Shown one piece after another: positions 1 through 5,670 of a stretch of DNA of 12,610 nucleotides; positions within the stretch are counted from its first letter, which is position 1, and the number at the start of each line of letters is the position of its first letter. Origin of the DNA: an uncultured Ruminococcus sp. (GTDB lineage: Bacteria; Bacillota; Clostridia; Oscillospirales; Acutalibacteraceae). The translations under genes and the position numbers were made by a program. Where the stretch lies: NCBI GenBank assembly GCA_905234305.1, contig CAJOHT010000031.1, positions 1 to 12,610 on the forward strand, given 5' to 3'. Under the pieces are notes generated by a model, which saw only the letters and a program-made list of their open reading frames with translations, ran no database searches and was not told the DNA's origin.

Positions 1-359
1 TTATAAAATGTATCGAAATCATAAATCGTCCTCATCTTTGCGGCGATTTCCTTACAAAGCTGATACTCGATAAGCTGCCCTGAAAGCTCCTTTTTAAGCT
101 CCTCTGCCTCATCCTCGTATTTTGGAAGTAGCATAGCCGACTTAATATACACGAGTCTCGACGCCATTGCGAGGAATTCGCTCGCTATATCCATCTGATT
201 TTCCCGCATACGTTCAATCTGCTCCATATACTGGTCCAGAAGCTCGGAAATCTGAATATCATAAATGTTTATTTTATTTTTCGCAATCAGGCTCAATAGC
301 AAATCAAGCGGTCCCTCGAAAGCCTCGAACTTATAACTGAACTGCGGTAAACTTTCCAT
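1..359 (-). CDS. scpA: Segregation and condensation protein A (ScpA), 5' part only
   Basis: This is the kleisin subunit of the SMC-ScpA-ScpB complex, which compacts and segregates the chromosome. Only the first 119 codons are in the window; the rest lies beyond base 1. The N-terminus reads MESLPQFSYKFEAFEGPLDL and continues with LLLSLIAKNKINIYDIQISELLDQY. The FEGPLDLLL stretch near residues 14-22 followed by KNKINIYDI is the hallmark of ScpA, whose N-terminal helices bind the SMC neck. The segment LASRLVYIKSAMLLPKYEDE further on also fits. The start is the ATG at 359-357; its ribosome site is weak (AAGAG about 10 bases upstream). It follows the site-2 protease gene by 17 bases, the same order seen in many Clostridia, so the two are probably co-transcribed. 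Confidence 0.93.
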   Translation of the reverse strand, partial: MESLPQFSYKFEAFEGPLDLLLSLIAKNKINIYDIQISELLDQYMEQIERMRENQMDIASEFLAMASRLVYIKSAMLLPKYEDEAEELKKELSGQLIEYQLCKEIAAKMRTIYDFDTFY

Positions 360-376
360 AACAATCAACTCTTATT

Positions 377-1054
377 TTATACAAACGCGAACGGCAGACT
401 AGTAAGCCACATAACAAACCTGCAAAGCGCGTTTTCAATAATGTCCAGCGGAAGAATATTCAGCCAGACTAACGCCAAAATAATGATAAAGAAAAAATTC
501 TCGTATTTATAAAGCATATAAACCCACTTATCGGGCAAAAACATAAACAATATTTTTGAGCCGTCGAGCGGCGGAATCGGCAGCAGGTTAAATACCGCTA
601 AACAGATATTAAGCAGAATATAATACACTAAGAAAAGATAGATATAATATCCTATCTGATTAGTTATCATAAAAGCGGGAAAGAAAGCCGCGATCGCGTT
701 AAGTATAAGTCCGCCGACAAGCGCCGCGATAAAATTCGCGACAGGTCCCGCCAAAGCGGATATTCCCATACCAATTTTCGGATTTTTAAAATTCCTGTCG
801 TCAATTGGAACAGGTTTAGCCCAGCCGAAGCCGATAAGTATTATCATCAACGCGCCCACAGGGTCAATATGCTCTATCGGGTTAAGCGTCAGCCTGCCCC
901 TGTATTTAACGCTCGTATCGCCGAGTTTATAAGCAACAAAAGCGTGAGCCCACTCATGGAACGGCATTACTAGGAATATTACTACCAACGACGCCAGAAT
1001 ATCTACTAACGCCGTAACAAAATCAAGTTGTCCCGATAATAAAGAAAACAGCAA
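377..1054 (-). CDS. Site-2 protease family protein (M50 intramembrane metalloprotease)
   Basis: This is a polytopic membrane zinc protease of about 225 residues, in the short M50B group without a PDZ domain. HEWAH at residues 33-37 is the HExxH zinc motif inside a membrane helix. NLLPIPPLDG at 156-165 supplies the third zinc ligand, D164. SALAGPVANF at 99-108 is another conserved membrane loop. About five or six hydrophobic helices can be counted. The start is TTG at 1054-1052, because no in-frame ATG lies before residue 30. AGGGAAG nine bases upstream and a promoter whose start point lies about 33 bases upstream support it. It precedes scpA in a probable operon. Family members cut membrane-bound regulators or signal-peptide remnants; the substrate here is unknown. 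Confidence 0.92.
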   Translation of the reverse strand: MLFSLLSGQLDFVTALVDILASLVVIFLVMPFHEWAHAFVAYKLGDTSVKYRGRLTLNPIEHIDPVGALMIILIGFGWAKPVPIDDRNFKNPKIGMGISALAGPVANFIAALVGGLILNAIAAFFPAFMITNQIGYYIYLFLVYYILLNICLAVFNLLPIPPLDGSKILFMFLPDKWVYMLYKYENFFFIIILALVWLNILPLDIIENALCRFVMWLTSLPFAFV

Positions 1055-1093
1055 ACAGCGACACTTCCCTACTTTAATTCTATAATCCAGTAT

Positions 1094-1122
1094 ATTGTAT
1101 CACATTTCTAAAAAAATAACAA
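1094..1122 (-). promoter_or_regulatory. Sigma-A promoter for the site-2 protease/scpA operon
   Basis: On the minus strand, TTGTTA (1122-1117) is followed after 17 bases by TACAAT (1099-1094). A TGA just before the -10 box gives an extended -10. The predicted start of transcription near 1087 leaves a leader of about 33 bases before the TTG start codon. Confidence 0.6.
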
Positions 1123-1126
1123 GATA

Positions 1127-1178
1127 TTTATTTTTTATTTTAGGGCTAAGGGTTTATTTTTTATTTTAGGGCTAAGGG
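1127..1178. repeat. Perfect 26-bp tandem duplication (two copies)
   Basis: Bases 1127-1152 and 1153-1178 are identical. Each copy is a T-rich stretch ending in TTTAGGGCTAAGGG. The copies abut directly, which suggests recent slippage or unequal exchange. Confidence 0.9.
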
Positions 1179-1275
1179 CTTAGGGCAAAGTTAATATCAA
1201 ACATACGACTCAGCTTTAATATAACCCGGGATATTCAGAAACCTTTACCCTTAACCCTTTGCCCTTAGCCCTAAA
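1165..1275. repeat. Inverted repeat of TTAGGGC-like heptads
   Basis: The left arm (1165-1190) reads TTTAGGGCTAAGGG, then CTTAGGG, then CAAAG. The right arm (1257-1275, CTTTGCCCTTAGCCCTAAA) is its reverse complement apart from the extra seven bases (1179-1185) in the left arm. Bases 1241-1256 continue the CCCTTAACCC pattern. About 66 bases separate the arms, so a long stem is possible. It resembles a degenerate telomere-like heptad tract or a small miniature-element end. I know of no named family for it. Confidence 0.6.
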
Positions 1276-1299
1276 TTTTAAAAAAATTTCATAAAACAC

Positions 1300-1328
1300 T
1301 TGCATTTTTCATGATTATCGTTTATAAT
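1300..1328 (+). promoter_or_regulatory. Sigma-A promoter for rpmB
   Basis: TTGCAT (1300-1305) is followed after 17 bases by a perfect TATAAT (1323-1328). The likely start of transcription is near 1335, giving a leader of about 42 bases before the rpmB ATG. Confidence 0.8.
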
Positions 1329-1376
1329 ACAGGAGTTAGTTATGTGATTTGGAAAAAAATAAGGAGGTGCAGACAC

Positions 1377-1562
1377 ATGGCAAAATGTGATTACTGCGGC
1401 AAGGGTGTAACTTTTGGAATTAAAGTTTCTCATTCACACAGACGTTCAAACAGAACTTGGAAGCCCAACGTACAGCGAGTAAAGGCTATTGTTGACGGCT
1501 CTCCGAAGCACGTTTACGCTTGCACAAGATGCTTACGTTCCGGTAAGGTTGAACGCGCTTAA
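1377..1562 (+). CDS. rpmB: 50S ribosomal protein L28
   Basis: This is a 61-residue structural protein of the large ribosomal subunit. It begins MAKCDYCGKGVTFGIKVSHS, a signature of bacterial L28, and contains the conserved RTWKPNVQ at residues 26-33. C4, C7, C49 and C52 form the two CxxC pairs of the zinc-binding (C+) form of L28. The start is the ATG at 1377, preceded by a near-perfect AAGGAGGTG (1361-1369). A longer in-frame reading from 1311 is rejected because that ATG lies inside the promoter. The gene stands alone between its own promoter and a strong terminator. Confidence 0.97.
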   Translation: MAKCDYCGKGVTFGIKVSHSHRRSNRTWKPNVQRVKAIVDGSPKHVYACTRCLRSGKVERA

Positions 1563-1580
1563 TATTTAACCGCAAAGTTT

Positions 1581-1610
1581 AAGGCTCTGATTTTCAGAGC
1601 CTTTATTTTT
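1581..1610 (+). terminator. Rho-independent terminator of rpmB
   Basis: AAGGCTCTGA (1581-1590) pairs perfectly with TCAGAGCCTT (1594-1603) across a TTT loop. A T-rich tail, TATTTTT, follows. It lies 18 bases after the rpmB stop. Confidence 0.9.
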
Positions 1611-1617
1611 TCGTATT

Positions 1618-1866
1618 TTACGCCTGAGCGCTGAATTTCTGTTTTAAGCTGTTGAGCTTAGTCTGCTGGGCCTCGTCAGTCTGATACCATCCCTTTGCCT
1701 CCATTTTACTGTAAATCTGATCCTGAAGCGCAAGAGAATCGTTTAAGCTGCTCGAAAAGGTCTGATGAACGTTTTGAGTTGAGGACTCAATCGTTCCGTG
1801 CAAATAAAGGTCACATACGCCCTTCTCAAGCATAAGCATATTCTCCATTAAATCTCTGTCAGTCAT
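1618..1866 (-). CDS. CotF-family spore coat protein
   Basis: This 82-residue protein of the CotF/coat family is expected in the outer layers of the endospore. It begins MTDRDLMENMLMLEKGVCDL, the typical opening of short clostridial CotF-like proteins, which fold as a helical bundle. The later helix LNDSLALQDQIYSKMEAKGW, with a C-terminal YQTDEAQQTKLNSLKQKF, also fits. I chose the ATG at 1866-1864 because GGAAGGAG lies seven bases before it. The in-frame ATG at 1881 would itself be part of that ribosome site region and overlaps the stop of the preceding gene. It is the second gene of a two-gene unit. Its exact place in the coat cannot be told from sequence. Confidence 0.88.
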   Translation of the reverse strand: MTDRDLMENMLMLEKGVCDLYLHGTIESSTQNVHQTFSSSLNDSLALQDQIYSKMEAKGWYQTDEAQQTKLNSLKQKFSAQA

Positions 1867-1880
1867 AATAACTCCTTCCA

Positions 1881-2054
1881 TTAAAGCAAATTATAAAATT
1901 TCCCGAAGATTTCCTGATGCTTTGAGGCGCATTGTTCGGAAAAATTCTTAAGCTCTCCGTCCTGAAGTCGGGACGAAATTTCTTTAAACTGCGTCTGATA
2001 ATACTGCTCGTGGCCGAGCGCGTCTTCAACGTACAATAATTCTTTTGATGTCAT
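1881..2054 (-). CDS. Small spore-coat-associated protein, 57 residues
   Basis: This short acidic/polar protein begins MTSKELLYVEDALGHEQYYQ and ends with KHQEIFGKFYNLL. It is predicted to be two amphipathic helices. Proteins with the pattern ELLYxEDALGHEQ...KHQ..F..FYNLL commonly sit just before CotF-like genes in Clostridia, so a role in the spore coat is inferred from family pattern and neighbour. The start is the ATG at 2054-2052, with AAGGAGG eight bases upstream. A longer in-frame reading from 2093 has no ribosome site and would run through the AAGGAGG. The stop TAA (1883-1881) is 14 bases before the CotF start. I see no convincing sporulation sigma-factor promoter upstream. Confidence 0.8.
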   Translation of the reverse strand: MTSKELLYVEDALGHEQYYQTQFKEISSRLQDGELKNFSEQCASKHQEIFGKFYNLL

Positions 2055-2098
2055 AAACTTTACCTCCTTGATAATATCTTTAGCTAAAGACAAAGTTT
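2055..2098 (-). repeat. Nested inverted repeats in the coat-operon leader
   Basis: AAACTTT (2055-2061) and AAAGTTT (2092-2098) are complementary. Between them lies the perfect 12-base palindrome CTTTAGCTAAAG (2078-2089). The inner arm of the outer pair borders the AAGGAGG ribosome site of the 57-residue coat gene, so a folded leader could affect its translation. The palindrome could equally be a protein site. Confidence 0.4.
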
Positions 2099-2122
2099 TA
2101 TTCCGTGATTTTTAAAAACCTA

Positions 2123-2150
2123 TTGACAAAAACAATTATTATGGTAAAAT
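2123..2150 (+). promoter_or_regulatory. Promoter of the peroxidase-exporter-OhrR operon
   Basis: A perfect -35 box, TTGACA (2123-2128), is followed after 16 bases by TAAAAT (2145-2150). TGG in front of it makes an extended -10. Transcription should begin near 2157. Confidence 0.8.
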
Positions 2151-2161
2151 AAAATTAATAG

Positions 2162-2173
2162 ATTGCACGCAAT
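2162..2173. promoter_or_regulatory. Candidate OhrR/MarR operator at the transcription start
   Basis: ATTGC-AC-GCAAT is a perfect inverted repeat that starts 11 bases after the -10 box. It is flanked by a second, offset pair of arms, AAAATTAA and TTAATTTT. MarR/OhrR dimers bind AT-rich palindromes of this size, usually over the promoter or start site. The OhrR-like gene at the end of the same operon makes autoregulation the simplest reading. The link is inferred. Confidence 0.5.
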
Positions 2174-2199
2174 TTAATTTTATAAAAAGAGGTAATGTT

Positions 2200-2673
2200 A
2201 TGAGCATCTATGATTATAAAGTCAAGGACGCTAAAGGCGAAATCGTCGATATGGCGGATTATAAAGGGAAGGTACTTCTTATAGTTAACACCGCTACGGG
2301 CTGCGGCTTTACTCCCCAGTACGACGGGCTCGAAAAGCTCTACGCGGATTATAAGGACAAGGGCTTTGAAATTCTCGACTTCCCCTGCAACCAATTCGGA
2401 CATCAGGCTCCAGGTTCAGACGAAGAAATCGTTACTTTCTGTAAAATGAAATTCGGAACTACATTTAAGCAGTTTTCAAAAATCGAGGTTAACGGCGAAA
2501 ACGAAGAACCGCTCTATACCTTCCTGAAATCGCAGAAAAAAGGTATCGGCGGAGCTAATATAAAATGGAATTTCACTAAATTCTTAGTTGACCGCGGCGG
2601 AAATGTTGTTGACCGCTTCGGCTCCGCGACAACTCCCGAAAAAATAAGCAAGAAAATCGAAGCTCTTATCTGA
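2200..2673 (+). CDS. Glutathione peroxidase family, thioredoxin-type peroxidase
   Basis: This 157-residue thioredoxin-fold enzyme reduces hydrogen peroxide or organic hydroperoxides in the cytoplasm. The peroxidatic residue is C35 in NTATGCGFTPQY, encoded by TGC, so it is not selenocysteine. The rest of the catalytic tetrad is visible: Q69 in FPCNQFGHQAPG, and W123 and N124 in NIKWNFTKFLVD. C81 in VTFCKMKFG aligns with the resolving cysteine of yeast Gpx3 (C36-C82 pair). Despite the family name, this points to a two-cysteine enzyme recycled by thioredoxin. The start ATG at 2200 has AGAGGT upstream. It is the first gene of an operon with a CDF exporter (10 bases later) and an OhrR-type regulator, which fits a peroxide stress role. 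Confidence 0.95.
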   Translation: MSIYDYKVKDAKGEIVDMADYKGKVLLIVNTATGCGFTPQYDGLEKLYADYKDKGFEILDFPCNQFGHQAPGSDEEIVTFCKMKFGTTFKQFSKIEVNGENEEPLYTFLKSQKKGIGGANIKWNFTKFLVDRGGNVVDRFGSATTPEKISKKIEALI

Positions 2674-2683
2674 GGTCTATAAA

Positions 2684-3787
2684 ATGGAAACTGGCAGAGA
2701 AAAAAAGATAATAAAAACGAGCGTAACAGGTATTGCCGTAAACGTTATGCTCGTCATATTCAAAATGCTGGTCGGGCTTTTAGCTAACTCCATAGCTATT
2801 ATACTCGACGCGGTAAACAACTTAAGCGACGCGCTTTCGTCGTTTATTACTATTATCGGTACAAAGCTCGCGGGTAAGGCTCCCGATAAAAAGCACCCGT
2901 TCGGACACGGACGGATAGAATACATTACTTCGGTTATTATTGCGGTAATCGTATTGCTCGCGGGTTTAACCTCGATAAAGGAATCAATCGGAAAAATCAT
3001 TAATCCTGAAGCTACCGACTACTCGATTTATACTATAATAGTAATCTCCGCGGCGATAATTGCAAAATTGATTATCGGCAGATATACAAAAAACGCAGGC
3101 ATAAAACTCAACTCTCAGTCACTTGTAGCCTCGGGAACCGACGCTTTCTTTGACGCGGTACTTTCAACCGCGACATTAATCGGCGTTTTTGTGAATATGA
3201 TATGGGGACTCCAGCTTGAGGGCATTCTCGGACTCGCGATTTCAATTATCATCATAAAAGCTGGTATTGAAATACTCGGCGAAGCACTGAGTTCAATTAT
3301 CGGCAGAAGAACCGACTCCGAAACGACCGATAAAATCAAAGAGCTTATCGGCTCTTATGCTGATGTTAACGGCGTTTATGACCTCACACTTCACAACTAC
3401 GGTCCTGAAAGAGTGATCGGCACAGTGCATATCGAGGTTGACGACAATATGACCGCGCGTGAAATTCACGATTTGACCCGAAGAATCTCGGAGGATATTT
3501 TCCTTAAGTTCAATATCATACTCACCGTCGGAATTTACGCTTCAAACACCTCGTGCTGTAACGATACTCTAAAGAACCTGATTAACGGAGAAATCTCAAA
3601 ACACCCCGAGGTTATACAGATGCACGGCTTATATATCGACGAGAATCGCAAACTCATTTCCTTCGATATGATAGTAGATTTTAAACACGACGCTAAAAAA
3701 ATACGCGACATTATAATTGACGCGCTGAAAAAGGAAATCCCCGAATATAATATATATATTGTACTCGATACGGATTTCAGCGAATAG
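2684..3787 (+). CDS. CDF-family cation exporter with two C-terminal domains
   Basis: This is a cation diffusion facilitator, a homodimeric proton-coupled exporter of divalent metal in the membrane. Six hydrophobic helices span roughly residues 12-200. The transport-site residues appear to be N45 and D49 in helix 2 (DAVNNLSD) and D153 and D157 in helix 5 (SGTDAFFD). HPFGHGRIEY at 71-80 is the conserved loop. Zinc-type members usually have H or D at the position of N45. The NxxxD + DxxxD set is the one I recall for manganese exporters such as MntE, so manganese is favoured but not certain. Residues 214-287 form the usual cytoplasmic ferredoxin-like domain (HNYGP at 237-241). Residues 296-364 look like a second copy, making the protein longer (367) than the usual 290-310. 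A GAGG overlapping the gpx stop serves as ribosome site. Confidence 0.92.
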   Translation: METGREKKIIKTSVTGIAVNVMLVIFKMLVGLLANSIAIILDAVNNLSDALSSFITIIGTKLAGKAPDKKHPFGHGRIEYITSVIIAVIVLLAGLTSIKESIGKIINPEATDYSIYTIIVISAAIIAKLIIGRYTKNAGIKLNSQSLVASGTDAFFDAVLSTATLIGVFVNMIWGLQLEGILGLAISIIIIKAGIEILGEALSSIIGRRTDSETTDKIKELIGSYADVNGVYDLTLHNYGPERVIGTVHIEVDDNMTAREIHDLTRRISEDIFLKFNIILTVGIYASNTSCCNDTLKNLINGEISKHPEVIQMHGLYIDENRKLISFDMIVDFKHDAKKIRDIIIDALKKEIPEYNIYIVLDTDFSE

Positions 3788-3796
3788 GTGGACAAA

Positions 3797-4228
3797 ATGA
3801 ATAATGATGTTTTAAAACTCGAAAACCAGCTATGCTTTCCGCTTTATGTATGCTCAAAGGAAATCGTAAGACGCTACAAGCCTTATCTAGACGAGCTGGA
3901 CTTAACCTATACCCAGTACATAGCAATGATGGCGATGTGGGATAAAAGACAGCTTAACGTTAAGGAGCTTGGCGAAGTGCTGTACCTAGACTCGGGCACC
4001 CTCACTCCCCTGCTCAAAAAACTGGAAGCGAAAGGCTATGTCACCCGCGAACGCTCAAAAGCCGATGAACGCAACCTTATCGTACGCATAACCGAAAACG
4101 GTGAAGCGCTAAAGGAAAAGGCTTCTCAAATCCCCGAAAAAGTCGGAGCGTGTATCAACCTCAGCGAAGATAAAGCCCATCAGCTTTACAATACGCTTTA
4201 CGAGATTTTGAACTCAATGGATAAATAA
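3797..4228 (+). CDS. OhrR-type MarR-family organic peroxide sensor/repressor
   Basis: This 143-residue winged-helix repressor has a strong OhrR signature: LENQLCFPLY at 8-17, LTYTQYIAMMAMW at 36-48, the recognition region LYLDSGTLTPLLKKLEAKGY at 62-81, and the wing KADERN at 88-93. C13 is the reactive cysteine. Y17 and Y27 fall at the same distances (4 and 14) as the tyrosines that contact the oxidised cysteine (C15, Y19, Y29) in Bacillus OhrR. C119, in IPEKVGACINLS, lies 106 residues after C13, matching the second cysteine of two-cysteine OhrRs (C22/C127 in Xanthomonas). The ATG at 3797 was preferred over the GTG at 3788 because AGGTGG ends five bases before it. The gene follows the exporter by nine bases and ends the operon, so it probably controls its own operon. 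Confidence 0.92.
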   Translation: MNNDVLKLENQLCFPLYVCSKEIVRRYKPYLDELDLTYTQYIAMMAMWDKRQLNVKELGEVLYLDSGTLTPLLKKLEAKGYVTRERSKADERNLIVRITENGEALKEKASQIPEKVGACINLSEDKAHQLYNTLYEILNSMDK

Positions 4229-4237
4229 TATATAAAA

Positions 4238-4269
4238 AATTCGCCTTCTCACTTACGAGAAGGCGAATT
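4238..4269. terminator. Terminator between convergent genes
   Basis: AATTCGCCTTCTC (4238-4250) pairs perfectly over 13 bases with GAGAAGGCGAATT (4257-4269) across a six-base loop. It ends the peroxide operon on the plus strand, although the T content after it there is modest. On the minus strand it is followed by a run of six T, so it can also stop read-through from the dehydrogenase operon. Confidence 0.8.
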
Positions 4270-4360
4270 ACTTATTACCTATTAACTATTGCTTATCATT
4301 AACCTTATCTTAATCATTATTAAATTGTTATACTATTTGACTAAACTTCGCTCTATACGC

Positions 4361-4394
4361 AAAAAGCTGAAACGCTTTCACGTTTCAGCTTTTT
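4361..4394 (-). terminator. Terminator overlapping the dehydrogenase stop codon
   Basis: AAAAAGCTGAAACG (4361-4374) and CGTTTCAGCTTTTT (4381-4394) form a perfect 14-bp stem with a six-base loop. Read on the minus strand the tail is TTTTT. The TGA stop of the short-chain dehydrogenase (4387-4385) lies within the first arm. Confidence 0.85.
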
Positions 4395-5155
4395 CTTCTC
4401 ATCTGCATATCGTATGACATTCGGGTTAGGCGTTTTTCGCTTAAGAAATGCTCGCCGAGTTTCGCCAGCTTCATCAGCTTGCCTGGCGTAATCACCATCT
4501 TACCCTTAAGAGTTTTATCTATAGCGTATTTCGCGACATACTCGCTCGGAAGTCCTCCGACGGCGAAGCTCACGTCGGCTACCTTGTTGAACTCGGTATT
4601 GACAGGTCCGGGGCAAAGCACGCTCACCTTTACGTTTATTTTATCCCTGCGCATTTCTTCGTGGATCGCCTCGGTAAGGCGTACCACATAATTCTTCGAG
4701 GCGTAATAACTCGAAAAGGTCGGTCCCGCTAAGAATCCCGCCGCCGAGCCTACGTTAAGGATATAACCCTTATCGCGGCGAATCATATCCTTAATAAAGA
4801 GCTTCGTCAGGATATGAAGCGCCTTGATATTTGTATCGATAAGCTCAAGCTCTTTGTCGAGCGGTACTTCATTAAATTTGCCATAAGCGCCGAATCCCGC
4901 GTTATTTATAAGGAATTCAACGTTATCGTCCTTTACCTCGTCATATAATTTAAAGCAGTTTTCAGCTTTAGACAAATCTATCGGTACGATTTTAACATTA
5001 ACGTTCTTTAACTCGTCTTTTAACTCAAGCAGCCTGTCCTCACGTCTCGCGGCCAAGATAAGGTCATAACCCTTTGAGGCTAAATACCGCGCCATATCGC
5101 GTCCCATACCACTGCTCGCGCCTGTAATCAATGCTGTCAAATCATCACCAACCAT
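4385..5155 (-). CDS. Short-chain dehydrogenase/reductase (SDR)
   Basis: This classical SDR of about 256 residues is an NAD(P)-dependent cytoplasmic oxidoreductase of unknown substrate. The Rossmann motif TGASSGMG is at residues 11-18 and NNAG at 84-87. The catalytic residues are S137 (NVGSAAG), Y150 and K154 (YYASK). PGPVNTEF follows the active site. The ARRED stretch after the second strand, with two arginines, suggests NADP(H). The start is uncertain. I give the ATG at 5155; a TTG at 5164, overlapping the stop of the preceding lipoprotein gene, would add three residues. Neither has a good ribosome site, so translational coupling to the lipoprotein gene is likely. It is the last gene of the lipoprotein operon. 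Sequence alone does not fix the product; sterol-like, acyl or sugar substrates are all possible. Confidence 0.88.
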   Translation of the reverse strand: MVGDDLTALITGASSGMGRDMARYLASKGYDLILAARREDRLLELKDELKNVNVKIVPIDLSKAENCFKLYDEVKDDNVEFLINNAGFGAYGKFNEVPLDKELELIDTNIKALHILTKLFIKDMIRRDKGYILNVGSAAGFLAGPTFSSYYASKNYVVRLTEAIHEEMRRDKINVKVSVLCPGPVNTEFNKVADVSFAVGGLPSEYVAKYAIDKTLKGKMVITPGKLMKLAKLGEHFLSEKRLTRMSYDMQMRRKS

Positions 5156-5160
5156 CAAAA

Positions 5161-5661
5161 TCAATCGAACTCAGCGCCGAAGCCGCCGCTTATGCAGTCC
5201 TTCTGCTTAAGCAGTTCGTCATCGGTAACATTAGTAATATCTACAGAGAATTTGTTTTTATACTCGGTGAATTTCGACTTTCCGTCAGTTGACAGAAGAT
5301 AAATTTTACCGTTTGTAAATACCAGCGCGTCGTCCGAATCGGAATCCTCTAGAAAATAACGAACAAAGTAGCCATCGCCGTTTTTAGAGGGCAGAATCTT
5401 ATAGTTTATCTTATTTTCAATCTCGTCATCGTCTTGATTTGTTTTTTCCTCTAAAAGTGAAACGACTTCATCCAGCGCGTCTTCCCAGTCAAAATCATCC
5501 TCGTCATCCGCATCATCCAAATCGTCATCATCCGTTACAACGCTCGACGTTTTACTCTCGGCGGTTGAAGACTTTTCAGCTTCATTATTATTCGAACAGG
5601 AAGTTATTATTCCTATAGAGAATAATAATACCATTATAAGAGCAATTATTTTTAATCTCAT
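5161..5661 (-). CDS. Small secreted lipoprotein with acidic linker
   Basis: This 166-residue predicted lipoprotein has a positively charged start (MRLKIIALIM), a hydrophobic core and the lipobox IITSC with C22 as the lipidated residue. An S/T-rich stretch is followed by a very acidic low-complexity segment around residues 44-61 (DDDDLDD...DDEDDFDWED). The C-terminal part carries YKILPS, FVRYFLED, LVFTNGKIYLL, FSVDITNVTDDELLKQ and CISG, and these blocks recur in the next gene upstream, so the two are paralogues. The start ATG at 5661 has AGGAG six bases upstream. It lies nine bases after the paralogue and overlaps or abuts the dehydrogenase. I do not recognise the family. The acidic stretch could bind calcium or simply act as a spacer from the membrane. 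Confidence 0.8.
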   Translation of the reverse strand: MRLKIIALIMVLLFSIGIITSCSNNNEAEKSSTAESKTSSVVTDDDDLDDADDEDDFDWEDALDEVVSLLEEKTNQDDDEIENKINYKILPSKNGDGYFVRYFLEDSDSDDALVFTNGKIYLLSTDGKSKFTEYKNKFSVDITNVTDDELLKQKDCISGGFGAEFD

Positions 5662-5670
5662 AGCTTTCTC

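Larger units (their letters stand above)
1055..1376. other. Gene-free gap between divergent genes, with back-to-back promoters and a repeat cluster
   Basis: This 322-base gap separates the minus-strand protease gene from rpmB. From left to right it holds the protease promoter, a 26-bp tandem duplication, two arms of a G-rich/C-rich inverted repeat, and the rpmB promoter with its ribosome site. An ATG at 1311 is in frame with rpmB but lies between the -35 and -10 boxes, so it cannot be the start codon of an mRNA from that promoter. I see no protein gene or recognisable RNA in the gap. Confidence 0.7.

Noticed and set aside
1127..1275. CRISPR array or true telomere repeat
   Set aside because: There are only two tandem copies with no spacers, and the location is internal in a bacterial chromosome with intact genes on both sides.
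1311..1376. N-terminal extension of L28 by 22 residues from the ATG at 1311
   Set aside because: That ATG lies between the -35 and -10 boxes of a near-consensus promoter, and the ATG at 1377 has a perfect ribosome site and the family N-terminus.
2155..2403. 82-codon minus-strand frame opposite the peroxidase start
   Set aside because: It overlaps the operon promoter and a clear gene, and its start has no ribosome site.
2200..2673. Selenoprotein glutathione peroxidase
   Set aside because: The peroxidatic codon 35 is TGC (cysteine).
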